DNA of 64,000 nt from JBBRVP01 sp038246785 (GTDB taxonomy: Bacteria; Actinomycetota; Actinomycetes; Jiangellales; Jiangellaceae), in NCBI GenBank assembly GCA_038246785.1, contig JBBRVP010000005.1:1-64000 (forward strand), in the 5' to 3' direction. A model generated the notes under the pieces. The model was not told where the DNA came from, searched no databases, and saw nothing but the letters and a program-made list of their open reading frames with translations. Shown here one piece after another: positions 11,148-19,074 of the stretch. The position numbers and the translations under genes were made by a program. Position 1 is the first letter of the stretch; each line of letters opens with the position of its first letter.

Positions 11148-11656
11148 CGCAGCACCTTGAACGAGTCGAACGGCTCGCCGCACGCCCGGCAGGACCACAG
11201 CGCCTTGCAGGGCGTCGATCCGAAGTGGGCGAGCTCGCGGGTCTGCGTCGAGCCACAACGCGGGCACCGGAGGCCTTCGGGCACCGACAGAGACGGCATC
11301 CCCAGCGGCACCGGGCCAGGTGAGCCGGCGGGGGCCGGCGGCGCGATGCCGTACGCCTCCAGCTTGCGACGTCCGTCGGCGCTCATGTCGTCGGTGGTCC
11401 ACGCCGGCGCCAGGACCAGGCGCACGTCAGCGTCGTCCCAGCCGGCGTCGCGCAGACGTCCGTGGACGTCGTCACGGATCGCGTCCATGGCGGGACAACC
11501 GGAGTAGGTCGGGGTGATGTCCACCTCGACGTGGGCGTCGGGGCCCACCCGTACATCGCGCAGCACGCCGAGGTCGGCGATCGTGAGCACCGGGATCTCC
11601 GGGTCGGGCACCGTGGCGACGACCGCGCGCACCTCCTCGACGGTCGGCGCGCTCAC
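11144..11656 (-). CDS. paaD: Phenylacetate-CoA oxygenase maturation protein PaaD
   Basis: PaaD is needed for a functional phenylacetyl-CoA epoxidase, probably in Fe-S/di-iron maturation. The 170-residue product begins with a MIP18/DUF59-like domain (VPDPEIPVLTIADLGVLRDV, then TPTYSGCPAMDAI with the conserved Cys) and ends with a zinc-ribbon-like segment with two Cys pairs (RCPRCGS and SCRACGEPFDSFKVL). The GTG start overlaps the paaC stop by four bases. Family role is established; the exact chemistry is not settled by this sequence. Confidence 0.9.
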   Translation of the reverse strand: MSAPTVEEVRAVVATVPDPEIPVLTIADLGVLRDVRVGPDAHVEVDITPTYSGCPAMDAIRDDVHGRLRDAGWDDADVRLVLAPAWTTDDMSADGRRKLEAYGIAPPAPAGSPGPVPLGMPSLSVPEGLRCPRCGSTQTRELAHFGSTPCKALWSCRACGEPFDSFKVLR

Positions 11657-12450
11657 CAGCGGGCCCCAGGGTGCGAACGGGCGATGTGCTGCAGCTCGGC
11701 GAGCAGGGGGGCCAACGCCTCGGTGTGGATGCCGCGGCGCCCGCCGCCGGGCAGCGCTGTGACGTCCGGACGGACCAACGTGGCCTGCTCGACGACGGTG
11801 CCGACGTAGGCGGACCAGGGGGCAAGCAGCGAGGAGGGATCCACCGCCACGCCGGTGCGGACCAAGGCGTCGGTGAGCTCGTCGGCCTCGAACAGCTCGT
11901 CGGCATGCGGCCAGACCGCGTCGAGGCCGGCCTGCATGCGCGCGGCGCTCTGCGCCGTGCCGTCGCCCAACCTGACCACCCACTGGGTGGCATGATCGCG
12001 GTGGTAGCGCACCTCCTTCACCGCCTTCGCCGCCACGGCGGCCAGTACCTCGTCGGCGCTGCCGGTGAGCCGTGAGTACAGCTCGACCTGGTAGGCGGCG
12101 AAGACGAGCAGCCGGGCCATCGTGCGCGCGAAGTCGCCGTTGGGCAGCTCGACGAGCTGGCAGTTGACGAACTCGCGCTCCGTGCGGTGGGAGGCGAGGG
12201 CGTCCTCGTCGCGGCCCCTCCCCTCCAGCTCGCCCGCCCGGGTGAGCAGCGAGCGGGCCTGGCCGAGGAGGTCGAGGGCGATGTTGGCCAGCGCCACGTC
12301 CTCCTCCATCTCCGGTGCGGCGGACACCCACTCCGCCGTGCGCTGGGCGAGGACGAGGGCGTCGTCGGCCAGCCGGAGCGCGTACTCCCCCGCCGGCGGA
12401 AGATCGGGACGGCGCACCGCGTCGAGCCAGCCGCCGCGCTGGGCGGTCAC
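11653..12450 (-). CDS. paaC: Phenylacetyl-CoA epoxidase structural subunit PaaC
   Basis: Ferritin-like partner that forms the core heterodimer with PaaA but lacks a catalytic di-iron site. The 265-residue helical protein shows ALRLADDALVLAQRTAEWV, ALANIALDLLGQARSL and EVRYHRDHATQWVVRLGDGT, all typical of PaaC. GTG start overlapping the paaB stop; its own stop overlaps paaD. The continuous chain of four-base overlaps through paaA-E implies a single transcript with coupled translation. Confidence 0.92.
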   Translation of the reverse strand: MTAQRGGWLDAVRRPDLPPAGEYALRLADDALVLAQRTAEWVSAAPEMEEDVALANIALDLLGQARSLLTRAGELEGRGRDEDALASHRTEREFVNCQLVELPNGDFARTMARLLVFAAYQVELYSRLTGSADEVLAAVAAKAVKEVRYHRDHATQWVVRLGDGTAQSAARMQAGLDAVWPHADELFEADELTDALVRTGVAVDPSSLLAPWSAYVGTVVEQATLVRPDVTALPGGGRRGIHTEALAPLLAELQHIARSHPGARW

Positions 12451-12752
12451 AGGTGCTGCACCTCGTCGGGCACCTCGTAGAACGTCGGATGGCGGTAGAC
12501 CTTGTCCGCCGCGGGGTCGAAGAAGGCGTCCTTCTCGTCGGGACTGCTGGCGACGATGCCCGCCGACGGGACTACCCAGATCGACACGCCTTCCTGACGG
12601 CGGGTGTAGAGGTCGCGGGCATTGCGCAGGGCCATCGCGGCGTCCGGCGCGTGCAGCGAGCCGGCGTGGACATGGGACAGGCCGCGGCGGCCACGGACGA
12701 AGACCTCCCACAGCGGCCACTCGCGCGGGTGGGCCGCGCCGGCGTCGCTCAT
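12447..12752 (-). CDS. paaB: Phenylacetyl-CoA epoxidase subunit PaaB
   Basis: Small 101-residue subunit that bridges PaaAC dimers in the epoxidase. Recognisable segments are WEVFVRGRRGLSHVHAGSLHA, AMALRNARDLYTRRQEGVSIWVV and the C-terminal YRHPTFYEVPDEVQHL. The ATG start overlaps the paaA stop in ATGA (12749-12752) and the stop overlaps the paaC start. Length and order agree with paa operons elsewhere. Confidence 0.93.
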   Translation of the reverse strand: MSDAGAAHPREWPLWEVFVRGRRGLSHVHAGSLHAPDAAMALRNARDLYTRRQEGVSIWVVPSAGIVASSPDEKDAFFDPAADKVYRHPTFYEVPDEVQHL

Positions 12753-13843
12753 GCCGCCACGCCCGGTGCGCGGGCGCGTTGCTTGTCGGCGTGGGCGAGG
12801 GCGGCCTCACGCACCCAGGCGCCCTCGTCGTAGGCCCGCCTTCGGTGCTCCATGCGCTGGGAGTTGCACGGTCCGTTGCCCTTGACGGTGCGCCAGAACT
12901 CGTCCCAGTCGGGATCGGTGAAGTCGTAGTGCCCGCGGTCGGCGTTCCACCGCAGGCCGGGATCGGGAACCCGCAGACCCAGCACCTCGGCCTGCGGCAC
13001 GGTCATGTCGACGAAGCGCTGGCGCAGCTCGTCGTTGCTGAAGCGCTTGATGCCCCAGCGCAGCGACTGCTCGGTGTGGCCGCTCGCGGCCTGCTCGCCG
13101 CTGTCGGAAGGCCCGAACATGGCGATCGCGGGGTACCACCAGCGGTCCAGCGCGTCCTGCGCCATCGCCTGCTGCTGCGGCGTCCCGCGGCTGAGGGTCA
13201 GCAGCGCCTCGAAGCCCTGCCGCTGGTGGAACGACTCCTCCTTGCAGATGCGGACCATGGCGCGGGCGTACGGACCGTACGAGCAGCGGCACAGCGGCAC
13301 CTGGTTGGTGATGGCGGCGCCGTCGACCAGCCAGCCGATGGCGCCGATGTCGGCCCAGGTGAGGGTCGGGTAGTTGAAGATCGAGGAGTACTTCTGCCGG
13401 CCGGCGAGAAGCCTGCCGACGAGCTCGTCGCGGGAGACTCCCAGCGTTTCGGCGGCGGCGTAGAGGTAGAGACCGTGGCCGGCTTCGTCCTGCACCTTGG
13501 CGAGCAGGATCGCCTTGCGCTTCAGGCTCGGCGCCCGGGAGATCCAGACGCCCTCCGGCTGCATGCCGATGATCTCGGAGTGGGCGTGCTGGGCAATCTG
13601 GCGCACCAGCGAGGCCCGGTAGTCCTCCGGCATCCAGTCCCGCGGCTCGACCCGGCCGTCGGCGTCGACGAGGGCGTCGAAGGCGCCCTGCTCGGCCGTT
13701 GCCGTCACGGCCGGCCCAGCTTCCGGCCCAGCGTCCAGCCCAGCTTCGGGAACGGCGTCGGGCACGGCGTCGGGCACGGCGTCGGGCACCGTGTCGGGAA
13801 TGGCGCCGGTGCCGACATCCTCTGCGTCGGGCAGCGCAGGCAT
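12749..13843 (-). CDS. paaA: Phenylacetyl-CoA epoxidase catalytic subunit PaaA
   Basis: Di-iron monooxygenase subunit that epoxidises phenylacetyl-CoA, the entry step of aerobic hybrid phenylacetate degradation. The di-iron EX2H-type motifs DEAGH and EESFH are intact, with family segments EIIGMQPEGVWISRAPSLKRK and FNYPTLTWADIGAIGWLVDG. The ATG at 13843 has a GGGAGGA site just upstream and gives 364 residues; a TTG at 13864 is an alternative. Unusual is an N-terminal extension of about 45 residues, Pro/Asp/Ala/Val-rich and built partly from exact 12-bp DNA repeats, not part of the fold. A -10-like TAACAT lies at 13873-13868. Confidence 0.93.
   Translation of the reverse strand: MPALPDAEDVGTGAIPDTVPDAVPDAVPDAVPEAGLDAGPEAGPAVTATAEQGAFDALVDADGRVEPRDWMPEDYRASLVRQIAQHAHSEIIGMQPEGVWISRAPSLKRKAILLAKVQDEAGHGLYLYAAAETLGVSRDELVGRLLAGRQKYSSIFNYPTLTWADIGAIGWLVDGAAITNQVPLCRCSYGPYARAMVRICKEESFHQRQGFEALLTLSRGTPQQQAMAQDALDRWWYPAIAMFGPSDSGEQAASGHTEQSLRWGIKRFSNDELRQRFVDMTVPQAEVLGLRVPDPGLRWNADRGHYDFTDPDWDEFWRTVKGNGPCNSQRMEHRRRAYDEGAWVREAALAHADKQRARAPGVAA
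13754..13789. repeat. Three exact 12-bp tandem repeats inside paaA
   Basis: The unit GGCGTCGGGCAC occurs three times head to tail (13754-13765, 13766-13777, 13778-13789) and a degenerate fourth copy follows. Read in paaA it encodes repeats of Val-Pro-Asp-Ala in the N-terminal extension. Because 12 is a multiple of three, copy-number change would lengthen or shorten the tail without a frameshift. Confidence 0.85.
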
Positions 13844-13957
13844 GGGTCCTCCCGGGGTAGTCAACCCATGTTACACGTGAACCGGCCGGCGAGTCTTTCC
13901 TGTCACAGCGGTTCGCCACGCCCGGGGCATACCCGGTGCTCCTGAGACGATCGGGAG

Positions 13958-14425
13958 GTGAGGCTGACGTCGCGGGTGGACCTGGCGCTGCGCGCCGCGG
14001 CAGAGCTGGCCGGCGCCGACGGCGTGGTGCCCGGTCACGAGCTGGCCCGGCGCCAGGACGCCTCGTACGGCTTCCTCGTCGCCGTCCTCGGCCAGTTGCG
14101 GGCATCGGCCATCGTGCGCAGCGTTCGCGGCCGCGAGGGCGGCTTCATGCTCGCCCGCCCCGCCGGGGACATCTCGTTGGCGGACGTGATCCGCGCCGTG
14201 GACGGACCGCTTGCCCTCATCGTCGGGGACCATCCCGAGCAGCACTCCTACGCCGGGCACGCCCGGACGCTGCAGGACGTGTGGTTCGCGCTGCGGGAGA
14301 ACGAGCGCGACGTCCTGGAGAAGGTGACCCTGGCCCACGTCGCGTCGGGCGACCTGCCCTCCGAGGTCCGCACCTCTGCCGAGCGTGGTCGCCTGGAGGG
14401 CATCCGGGTGCTCCGCCGCCGCTGA
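13958..14425 (+). CDS. Rrf2-family transcriptional regulator
   Basis: A 155-residue winged-helix regulator with the typical Rrf2 beginning (MRLTSRVDLALRAAAELA), the recognition region AVLGQLRASAIVRSVRGREGGFMLARP and the dimerisation helix near the C-terminus. There is no cysteine in the protein, so the [2Fe-2S] sensing of IscR/NsrR-type members is not possible and it is more like CymR-type members. It is divergent from paaA and 160 nt upstream of a TauE/SafE exporter gene, which it may control; both targets are inference. The GTG start abuts a GGGAGG sequence, so it may be translated from a leaderless or near-leaderless message. Confidence 0.85.
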   Translation: MRLTSRVDLALRAAAELAGADGVVPGHELARRQDASYGFLVAVLGQLRASAIVRSVRGREGGFMLARPAGDISLADVIRAVDGPLALIVGDHPEQHSYAGHARTLQDVWFALRENERDVLEKVTLAHVASGDLPSEVRTSAERGRLEGIRVLRRR

Positions 14426-14467
14426 GGCCCGCCTCCGGGCCGCCGCGCATGGCATCGGACGCGGCGC

Positions 14468-14492
14468 GGTGCGTCCACGATCCGGACGCACC
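14468..14492 (+). terminator. 9-bp perfect hairpin between Rrf2 gene and exporter gene
   Basis: GGTGCGTCC (14468-14476) and GGACGCACC (14484-14492) form a perfect 9-bp stem with a 7-nt loop. It lies 43 nt after the Rrf2 stop and 12 nt before the -35 box of the next promoter. No U-tract follows, so it may be an actinobacterial terminator or a dyad operator. Confidence 0.45.
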
Positions 14493-14504
14493 CCGGCGTG
14501 TCGC

Positions 14505-14532
14505 TTGCCTCGCCGGGCCGCTTCGCTATACA
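14505..14532 (+). promoter_or_regulatory. Promoter of the TauE/SafE exporter gene
   Basis: TTGCCT (14505-14510) and TATACA (14527-14532) are spaced by 16 nt and sit in a locally AT-rich stretch. The predicted start point lies about 50 nt before the GTG at 14586. This gives the exporter its own promoter, placed immediately after the 9-bp dyad. Confidence 0.5.
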
Positions 14533-14585
14533 ACACCACCTTGATCGTCATTCTGACCTGACTCCCCGCCCGAACGAGGTCTCCT

Positions 14586-15491
14586 GTGCGCAAGCTGCTC
14601 GTCTTGGCCTTTGTCGGCCTGTGCGCCCAGCTCGTCGACGGGTCGCTGGGCATGGCCTACGGGGTCTCGAGCAGCACGCTGCTGCTGGCCAGCGGATACG
14701 CCGCCGTGACCTCGTCGGCCGCCGTCCACCTCGCCGAGGTGGGCACCACGCTGGCCTCCGGGCTGGCCCACTGGCGGCTCGGCAACGTCGACTGGCGGCT
14801 GGTGTGGCGGCTCGGCCTGCCGGGAGCCGTCGGCGCCTTCGCCGGCGCCACGGTCCTCTCGGCGCTGTCCACCGAGTGGGCAACCCCCTGGATGGCCGGG
14901 ATCCTGCTCGTGCTCGGGGTCTACGTGCTGCTGCGCTTCAGCATCAAGCCCTGGCGAGCGCGCGCCGGTGGCATCCCGCGCACCCGCGTGCTCGTGCCGG
15001 TGGGCCTGCTCGGTGGCTTCGTCGACGCCACCGGCGGTGGAGGCTGGGGTCCGGTCGCGACGCCGACGCTGCTCTCGACAGGCAAGGTCACCCCACGCCA
15101 GACGATCGGTTCGGTGGACACCAGCGAGTTCCTCGTCACGGTTTCGGCCAGCCTCGGCTTCCTGGTCGGCCTGGGCGCCAACGCCATCCCGATGCACGTC
15201 GTGCTGCCCCTGCTCGCCGGTGGCCTCGTGGCGGCCCCCATCGCCGCCTGGCTGGTCCGCGTCCTGCCGCTGCACGTGCTCGGCGTGGCCGTCGGCTGGA
15301 TCGTCATCACCACCAACACCCGCACCCTGCTCGCGCTCGGCGGCGTACCGGCCGCGACCCGGTGGGCGACGTACGCCGTCATCACCGCTGTCACCCTGGC
15401 CCTCCTGGCGTCCGTGGTCACCCGCGTACGCCGGGCCACATCCGTCGAGAACGACGAGGCCGCCCTCGCCCGGGCCGCCGGCGAGGGCTGA
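14586..15491 (+). CDS. TauE/SafE-family sulfite/organosulfonate-type exporter
   Basis: A 301-residue polytopic membrane protein with about eight hydrophobic segments arranged as two halves, each opening with a conserved patch (LVDGSLGMAYGVSSSTLL in the first; FVDATGGGGWGPVATPTLL in the second). These are the signature halves of the TauE/SafE (DUF81) family, whose characterised members move sulfite, sulfonates or related anions. Substrate here is unknown. A GAGGT site precedes the GTG start. The upstream Rrf2 gene suggests a link to sulfur status, by analogy only. Confidence 0.85.
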   Translation: MRKLLVLAFVGLCAQLVDGSLGMAYGVSSSTLLLASGYAAVTSSAAVHLAEVGTTLASGLAHWRLGNVDWRLVWRLGLPGAVGAFAGATVLSALSTEWATPWMAGILLVLGVYVLLRFSIKPWRARAGGIPRTRVLVPVGLLGGFVDATGGGGWGPVATPTLLSTGKVTPRQTIGSVDTSEFLVTVSASLGFLVGLGANAIPMHVVLPLLAGGLVAAPIAAWLVRVLPLHVLGVAVGWIVITTNTRTLLALGGVPAATRWATYAVITAVTLALLASVVTRVRRATSVENDEAALARAAGEG

Positions 15492-15515
15492 CCGCTACCG
15501 AGCGAGGATGGGCCG

Positions 15516-16094
15516 GTGACCCATCCGCCGCCCTCCCCCGCCCCTCGCCCCGACGGCAGCGTCCGCCTCGCCTGGGCCGCCGACGCCGACGCGATCGCCG
15601 AGGTGCAGGTGGCAGCGCTGCAGATGCTCCAGCACGCCCTCGTCCCTGGCGCACCACAGGTCGACCTGAGCGAGACGTCTGGTGCCTGGCGGGCGGCTAT
15701 CGTCCGCCCGCCCAGCGCCCGCCACCGCGTCCTCGTCGCGCTGGCCGCCGATCAGGTCGTCGGCCTCGCCGCGACCGCTCCGGCGGAGGATCCCGACGCC
15801 GACCCGGCGATCGACGGCGAGATGGTCGCGCTGCACGTCGACCCTCGCCACACCGGGCAGGGGCACGGCTCGCGGCTCGTCGCCGCCTGTGCCGACACCT
15901 TGCGCGCCGATGGGTTCCGCAGGGCGTACGTGTGGCTGCTGGCCGACGATGATGCCCAGCGGGCCTTTCTCGGCTCAGCGGGGTGGGCGCCCGACGGGGC
16001 GCACCGCGAGGTGGAGACCGCCGCCACAGGCGCCGGCAGCGCGCCGCTGCGGATGGTCCGGCTGCACACGGACCTGGGCGAAGGAGCGGCATGA
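15516..16094 (+). CDS. GNAT-family N-acetyltransferase
   Basis: A 192-residue acetyltransferase fold. The acetyl-CoA motif A reads ALHVDPRHTGQGHGSRLVAACADTL-like around residues 105-130, followed by LLADDDAQRAFLGSAGW, the typical motif B. N-terminal Pro-rich tail. The substrate cannot be predicted. Starts 24 nt after the exporter stop and overlaps the next gene in ATGA, so it heads a four-gene run with DUF2461, azlC and azlD. Confidence 0.8.
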   Translation: MTHPPPSPAPRPDGSVRLAWAADADAIAEVQVAALQMLQHALVPGAPQVDLSETSGAWRAAIVRPPSARHRVLVALAADQVVGLAATAPAEDPDADPAIDGEMVALHVDPRHTGQGHGSRLVAACADTLRADGFRRAYVWLLADDDAQRAFLGSAGWAPDGAHREVETAATGAGSAPLRMVRLHTDLGEGAA

Positions 16095-16744
16095 CGTTCG
16101 AGGGCATCCCCGACGCGGCGCTCGAGTTCTACGAAGGGCTGCAGGCCGACAACTCCAAGGCCTACTGGACCGACTACAAGGACGCCTACGAGGCCGCGGT
16201 GCGGGCGCCGCTGCAGGAGCTGTGCGAGGTGCTGGCGGGCGAGTTCGGCCCGGCGCGGCTCTTCCGTCCCTACCGCGACGTGCGCTTCGCCCGGGACAAG
16301 AGTCCCTACAAGACCCACCAGGGCGCCGTGGTCGAATCCGGCGACGGCTCGGTCCGCTACCTGCACGTGGACGCTGCGGGGCTGTTCGTCGCGGTGGGCA
16401 TGTACCAGATGGCCCCGGACCAGGTGGAGCGCTATCGCGCTGCGGTCGACGACGCCCGTAGCGGACGCGCGCTCGAGCGAGCCGTGCGGGCGGTGCGCGA
16501 TGCCGGTCACGTCGTCGGTGGCGAGCAGCTGCGCACCCGGCCGCGCGGTTACCCCGCCGACCACCCGCGGCTGGAGCTGCTGCGTCATCGCAGCCTCACC
16601 GCCTCCCACGAGCTCGGGGCGCCGGCGTGGCTTGGCACACCCGAGGCGGCGGCGGTGGTCGCGCGCTGCTGGCGGGAGATGGCCCCGCTGGCTGCGTGGC
16701 TGGGCCGCCACGTGGGGTCGTCGCGGACGCCGTCGCCGCGATGA
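16091..16744 (+). CDS. DUF2461 domain protein
   Basis: A 217-residue protein matching the DUF2461 (TIGR02453-like) family of unknown function: FYEGLQADNSKAYWTDYKDAYE, RPYRDVRFARDKSPYKTHQGAV and GMYQMAPDQVERYRAAVDD are diagnostic. No membrane or signal segment. The ATG overlaps the GNAT stop in ATGA; its own stop overlaps azlC. Function is not known for the family. Confidence 0.85.
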   Translation: MTFEGIPDAALEFYEGLQADNSKAYWTDYKDAYEAAVRAPLQELCEVLAGEFGPARLFRPYRDVRFARDKSPYKTHQGAVVESGDGSVRYLHVDAAGLFVAVGMYQMAPDQVERYRAAVDDARSGRALERAVRAVRDAGHVVGGEQLRTRPRGYPADHPRLELLRHRSLTASHELGAPAWLGTPEAAAVVARCWREMAPLAAWLGRHVGSSRTPSPR

Positions 16745-17430
16745 GCGGCGGCCCGCCGGCGGACGGGCCAGCCGTCCGCCGGGCGGTGCTGCGCCAGGCC
16801 GTGTCGATCGGCGTGGCCAGCGGGGCCTACGGCGTCTCGTTCGGGGCGCTCGCGGTCGCGGCGGGACTCGACGTGTGGCAGGCCTGCGCCCTGTCCTTGC
16901 TGATGTTCACCGGCGGCTCGCAGTTCGCCCTCGTCGGCGTGCTCGGCGCGGGTGGGACGGGGGTGGCGGCGGTGGCAACCTCGACGATGCTCGGGCTGCG
17001 CAACGGGCTGTACGCGTTGCAGCTCGCCCGGCTCCTGCGCCCGCGTGGGCCGGTCCGGGCGGCGGCGGCCCAGCTGACCATCGACGAGTCGACGGCGGTG
17101 ACCGTCGCGCAGGAGGAGCCGGCCGTGCAGCGGCTCGGCTTCTGGGCCACCGGCGCGGCTGTCTTCGTCCTGTGGAACCTCGCGACGCTCACCGGCGCAC
17201 TCCTCGGCGACGCGCTGGGCGACCCGCGTCGGTACGGCCTGGACGCCGCGGCCGGCGCGGCCTTCCTCGCCCTGCTCTGGCCGCGGTTGCGGGCGGTGGA
17301 GGCGCGCACGGTCGCGGCCGCCGCCGCCGCCGTGGCGGTGGTCCTGCTCCCGCACGTCCCGGCCGGGGTACCTGTGCTGGCCGCCGCACTCGTGGCGCTG
17401 GTCGCCGGTGTCCGGGGCGGCCGGCGGTGA
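16741..17430 (+). CDS. azlC: AzlC-family branched-chain amino acid exporter subunit
   Basis: A 229-residue membrane protein with about six hydrophobic helices, matching AzlC (large subunit of AzlCD/BrnFE-type exporters of branched-chain amino acids and methionine). Diagnostic segments are GVSFGALAVAAGLDVWQA, SLLMFTGGSQFALVGVL and LGLRNGLYALQLARLLRP. The ATG overlaps the DUF2461 stop and the stop overlaps azlD. Substrate is by family analogy. Confidence 0.87.
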   Translation: MSGGPPADGPAVRRAVLRQAVSIGVASGAYGVSFGALAVAAGLDVWQACALSLLMFTGGSQFALVGVLGAGGTGVAAVATSTMLGLRNGLYALQLARLLRPRGPVRAAAAQLTIDESTAVTVAQEEPAVQRLGFWATGAAVFVLWNLATLTGALLGDALGDPRRYGLDAAAGAAFLALLWPRLRAVEARTVAAAAAAVAVVLLPHVPAGVPVLAAALVALVAGVRGGRR

Positions 17431-17735
17431 CGACCTGGACGACGGTGCTCGTCGGCGCCGCGCTCTGCTACGCCGCCAAGCTGGCCGGCTACCTGGTGCC
17501 CGCGGAGCTGCTGGAGCGCCCACGGGTGGCTCGGGTGTCGGGCATGCTGCCGGTCGCGCTGCTCTCCGCGCTCGTCGTGGTGCAGATGCTCGGTGGGCCG
17601 GGCGGCTACGCGCTTGACGCCCGGTTGGTCGCGCTCGGCGTGGCGGCGGTGGCACTCCGGCTGCGGGCGCCGTTCATCGTCGTGGTGGCCCTGGCCGCTG
17701 TCACGGCGGCGGTGCTGCGTCAGGTGTCGCCGTGA
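17427..17735 (+). CDS. azlD: AzlD-family branched-chain amino acid exporter subunit
   Basis: A 102-residue hydrophobic protein with three to four helices (LVGAALCYAAKLAGYLVP, LPVALLSALVVVQML, LVALGVAAVALRL), the small partner of AzlC. The GTG start overlaps the azlC stop (GTGA). Length and position directly after azlC are what the family expects. It ends the plus-strand run and converges on the dapB-side genes. Confidence 0.85.
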   Translation: MTTWTTVLVGAALCYAAKLAGYLVPAELLERPRVARVSGMLPVALLSALVVVQMLGGPGGYALDARLVALGVAAVALRLRAPFIVVVALAAVTAAVLRQVSP

Positions 17736-17745
17736 CGGCGGTGGC

Positions 17746-17767
17746 GGCGGCGGCAGCGGGCGCCGCC
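17746..17767. terminator. GC hairpin in convergent azlD / TPR-protein gap
   Basis: GGCGGCG (17746-17752) pairs with CGCCGCC (17761-17767) across an 8-nt loop. It starts 11 nt after the azlD stop and lies between convergent genes, so it could end both transcripts. There is no U-tract. Confidence 0.35.
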
Positions 17768-17830
17768 GAACAGCCCTCGAGACGTGGGGAGGTGCACCGG
17801 ATTTCCCGTCCGTGGTGGAGTCCCCCGGTC

Positions 17831-18295
17831 CTACTGGGCCCGGGGACCCCCGCCCCCGGTGCGGCGCAGGGCGATCGCCTGGCGCATCGCCGCGCGAGCG
17901 CGGCGCCGGTCGCCGGCGTCGTCGTAGGCCACCGCGAGCCGGAACCATGCCCGCCAGTCCTGTGGAGCCACCTCCGCCTCCGCCCGACGCGCGGCGAAGG
18001 CCGCGTCGGCCGCAGCCCGCTCGACCCGGCCGCTGGGCCGCCGCGGCAGGTCGTCGACCGGCAAACCGCCCTCCGCCGCGAGCTGGCGCCCCATCTGCTG
18101 CGTCGCCAGCCCGAAACACACCTCGCGCCACACCAGCCAGCCGGCGATCAACGGCAGCACGATCACGGCGAGGCCGAGCGCGACGCCGGCCTCCGAGCCG
18201 TTCCGGACGAGCAGCACGCCCCGCCAGCCGACGAGGGCGAGGTAGCCGAGCAGCACCGCCACGACAACCGCCGCCGCGGTGCGCGCGCGCACCAC
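17831..18295 (-). CDS. Membrane protein with TPR-like tail, function unknown
   Basis: A 154-residue protein with two N-terminal membrane helices (about 7-28 and 38-58) and a helical soluble tail. The tail segment DWRAWFRLAVAYDDAGDRRRARAAMRQAIAL has the spacing of a single tetratricopeptide-like helical pair. The GTG start directly abuts the dapB stop, so it is cotranscribed with dapB. I do not recognise a characterised homologue; small TPR membrane proteins occur beside dapB in other actinobacteria, but a function cannot be stated. Confidence 0.7.
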   Translation of the reverse strand: MVRARTAAAVVVAVLLGYLALVGWRGVLLVRNGSEAGVALGLAVIVLPLIAGWLVWREVCFGLATQQMGRQLAAEGGLPVDDLPRRPSGRVERAAADAAFAARRAEAEVAPQDWRAWFRLAVAYDDAGDRRRARAAMRQAIALRRTGGGGPRAQ

Positions 18296-19051
18296 TCAGT
18301 CGAGCCCGAGGAAGCGTTCGAGCCCTACGGTGAGGCCGGGCGCCAAGGACACCCGGCGCACCCCGAGCAGCACGCCGGGCATGAACGAGGCACGGTCGAG
18401 GGAGTCGTGCCGGATCGACAGCGTCTCGCCCGCGGCCCCGAGGAGCACCTCCTGGTGGGCGACCAGGCCGCGAAGCCGCACGGCATGTACGTGGATGCCG
18501 TCGACGACGGCACCTCGCGCACCGTCGAGCTGCTGCGTCGTCGCGTCCGGTGGCGCCGCGAGGCCGGCCCGCCGCCGGGCGGCAGCGACTACCTCTGCCG
18601 TACGCCGCGCCGTGCCGCTGGGGGCGTCGACCTTGCCCGGGTGGTGCAGCTCGACGACCTCGACCGACTCGTAGAAGCGGGCGGCCTCCCGCGCGAAGCG
18701 CATCATGAGGATCGCCCCTACGCCGAAGTTCGGCGCTACCACAATGCCCACGCCAGGCGCCCGGGTCAGCCAGTCGCGCAGCGTGGCGAGGCGCTCGTCG
18801 TCCCACCCGGTCGTGCCGACCACGCAGTGCACGCCGTTCTCGACACAGAAGCGCACCTGGTCGAGCACGACGTCGGGGGGGGTGAAGTGCACGGCGACGC
18901 TGGCATCGCACTCGACGAGGACGTCGAGCGGGTCCTCGACGTCGATCGAGGCGGCGAGCTCGAGGTCGTCGGAGGACTCCACCGCCCGGCAGACCTCCGA
19001 CCCCATCCGGCCGCGGGCCCCCAGGACAGCCACGGCGGTGCGCTGCGTCAT
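18296..19051 (-). CDS. dapB: 4-hydroxy-tetrahydrodipicolinate reductase
   Basis: Second dedicated step of lysine/diaminopimelate synthesis. The 251-residue protein has the N-terminal nucleotide-binding GARGRMG motif, VGTTGW, APNFGVGAILMM and the substrate motif ELHHPGKVDAPSGTA containing the catalytic His-His and Lys. Slightly short but complete. It lies 23 nt after the M16 peptidase gene on the same strand. Confidence 0.95.
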   Translation of the reverse strand: MTQRTAVAVLGARGRMGSEVCRAVESSDDLELAASIDVEDPLDVLVECDASVAVHFTPPDVVLDQVRFCVENGVHCVVGTTGWDDERLATLRDWLTRAPGVGIVVAPNFGVGAILMMRFAREAARFYESVEVVELHHPGKVDAPSGTARRTAEVVAAARRRAGLAAPPDATTQQLDGARGAVVDGIHVHAVRLRGLVAHQEVLLGAAGETLSIRHDSLDRASFMPGVLLGVRRVSLAPGLTVGLERFLGLD

Positions 19052-19074
19052 GGCGGCGAGCGTAGTGAGCGGCC

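Noticed and set aside
13865..13957. A PaaR-type (TetR) operator before paaA
   Set aside because: No ACCGN...NCGGT palindrome is present; only a CACGTG hexamer and short dyads were seen.
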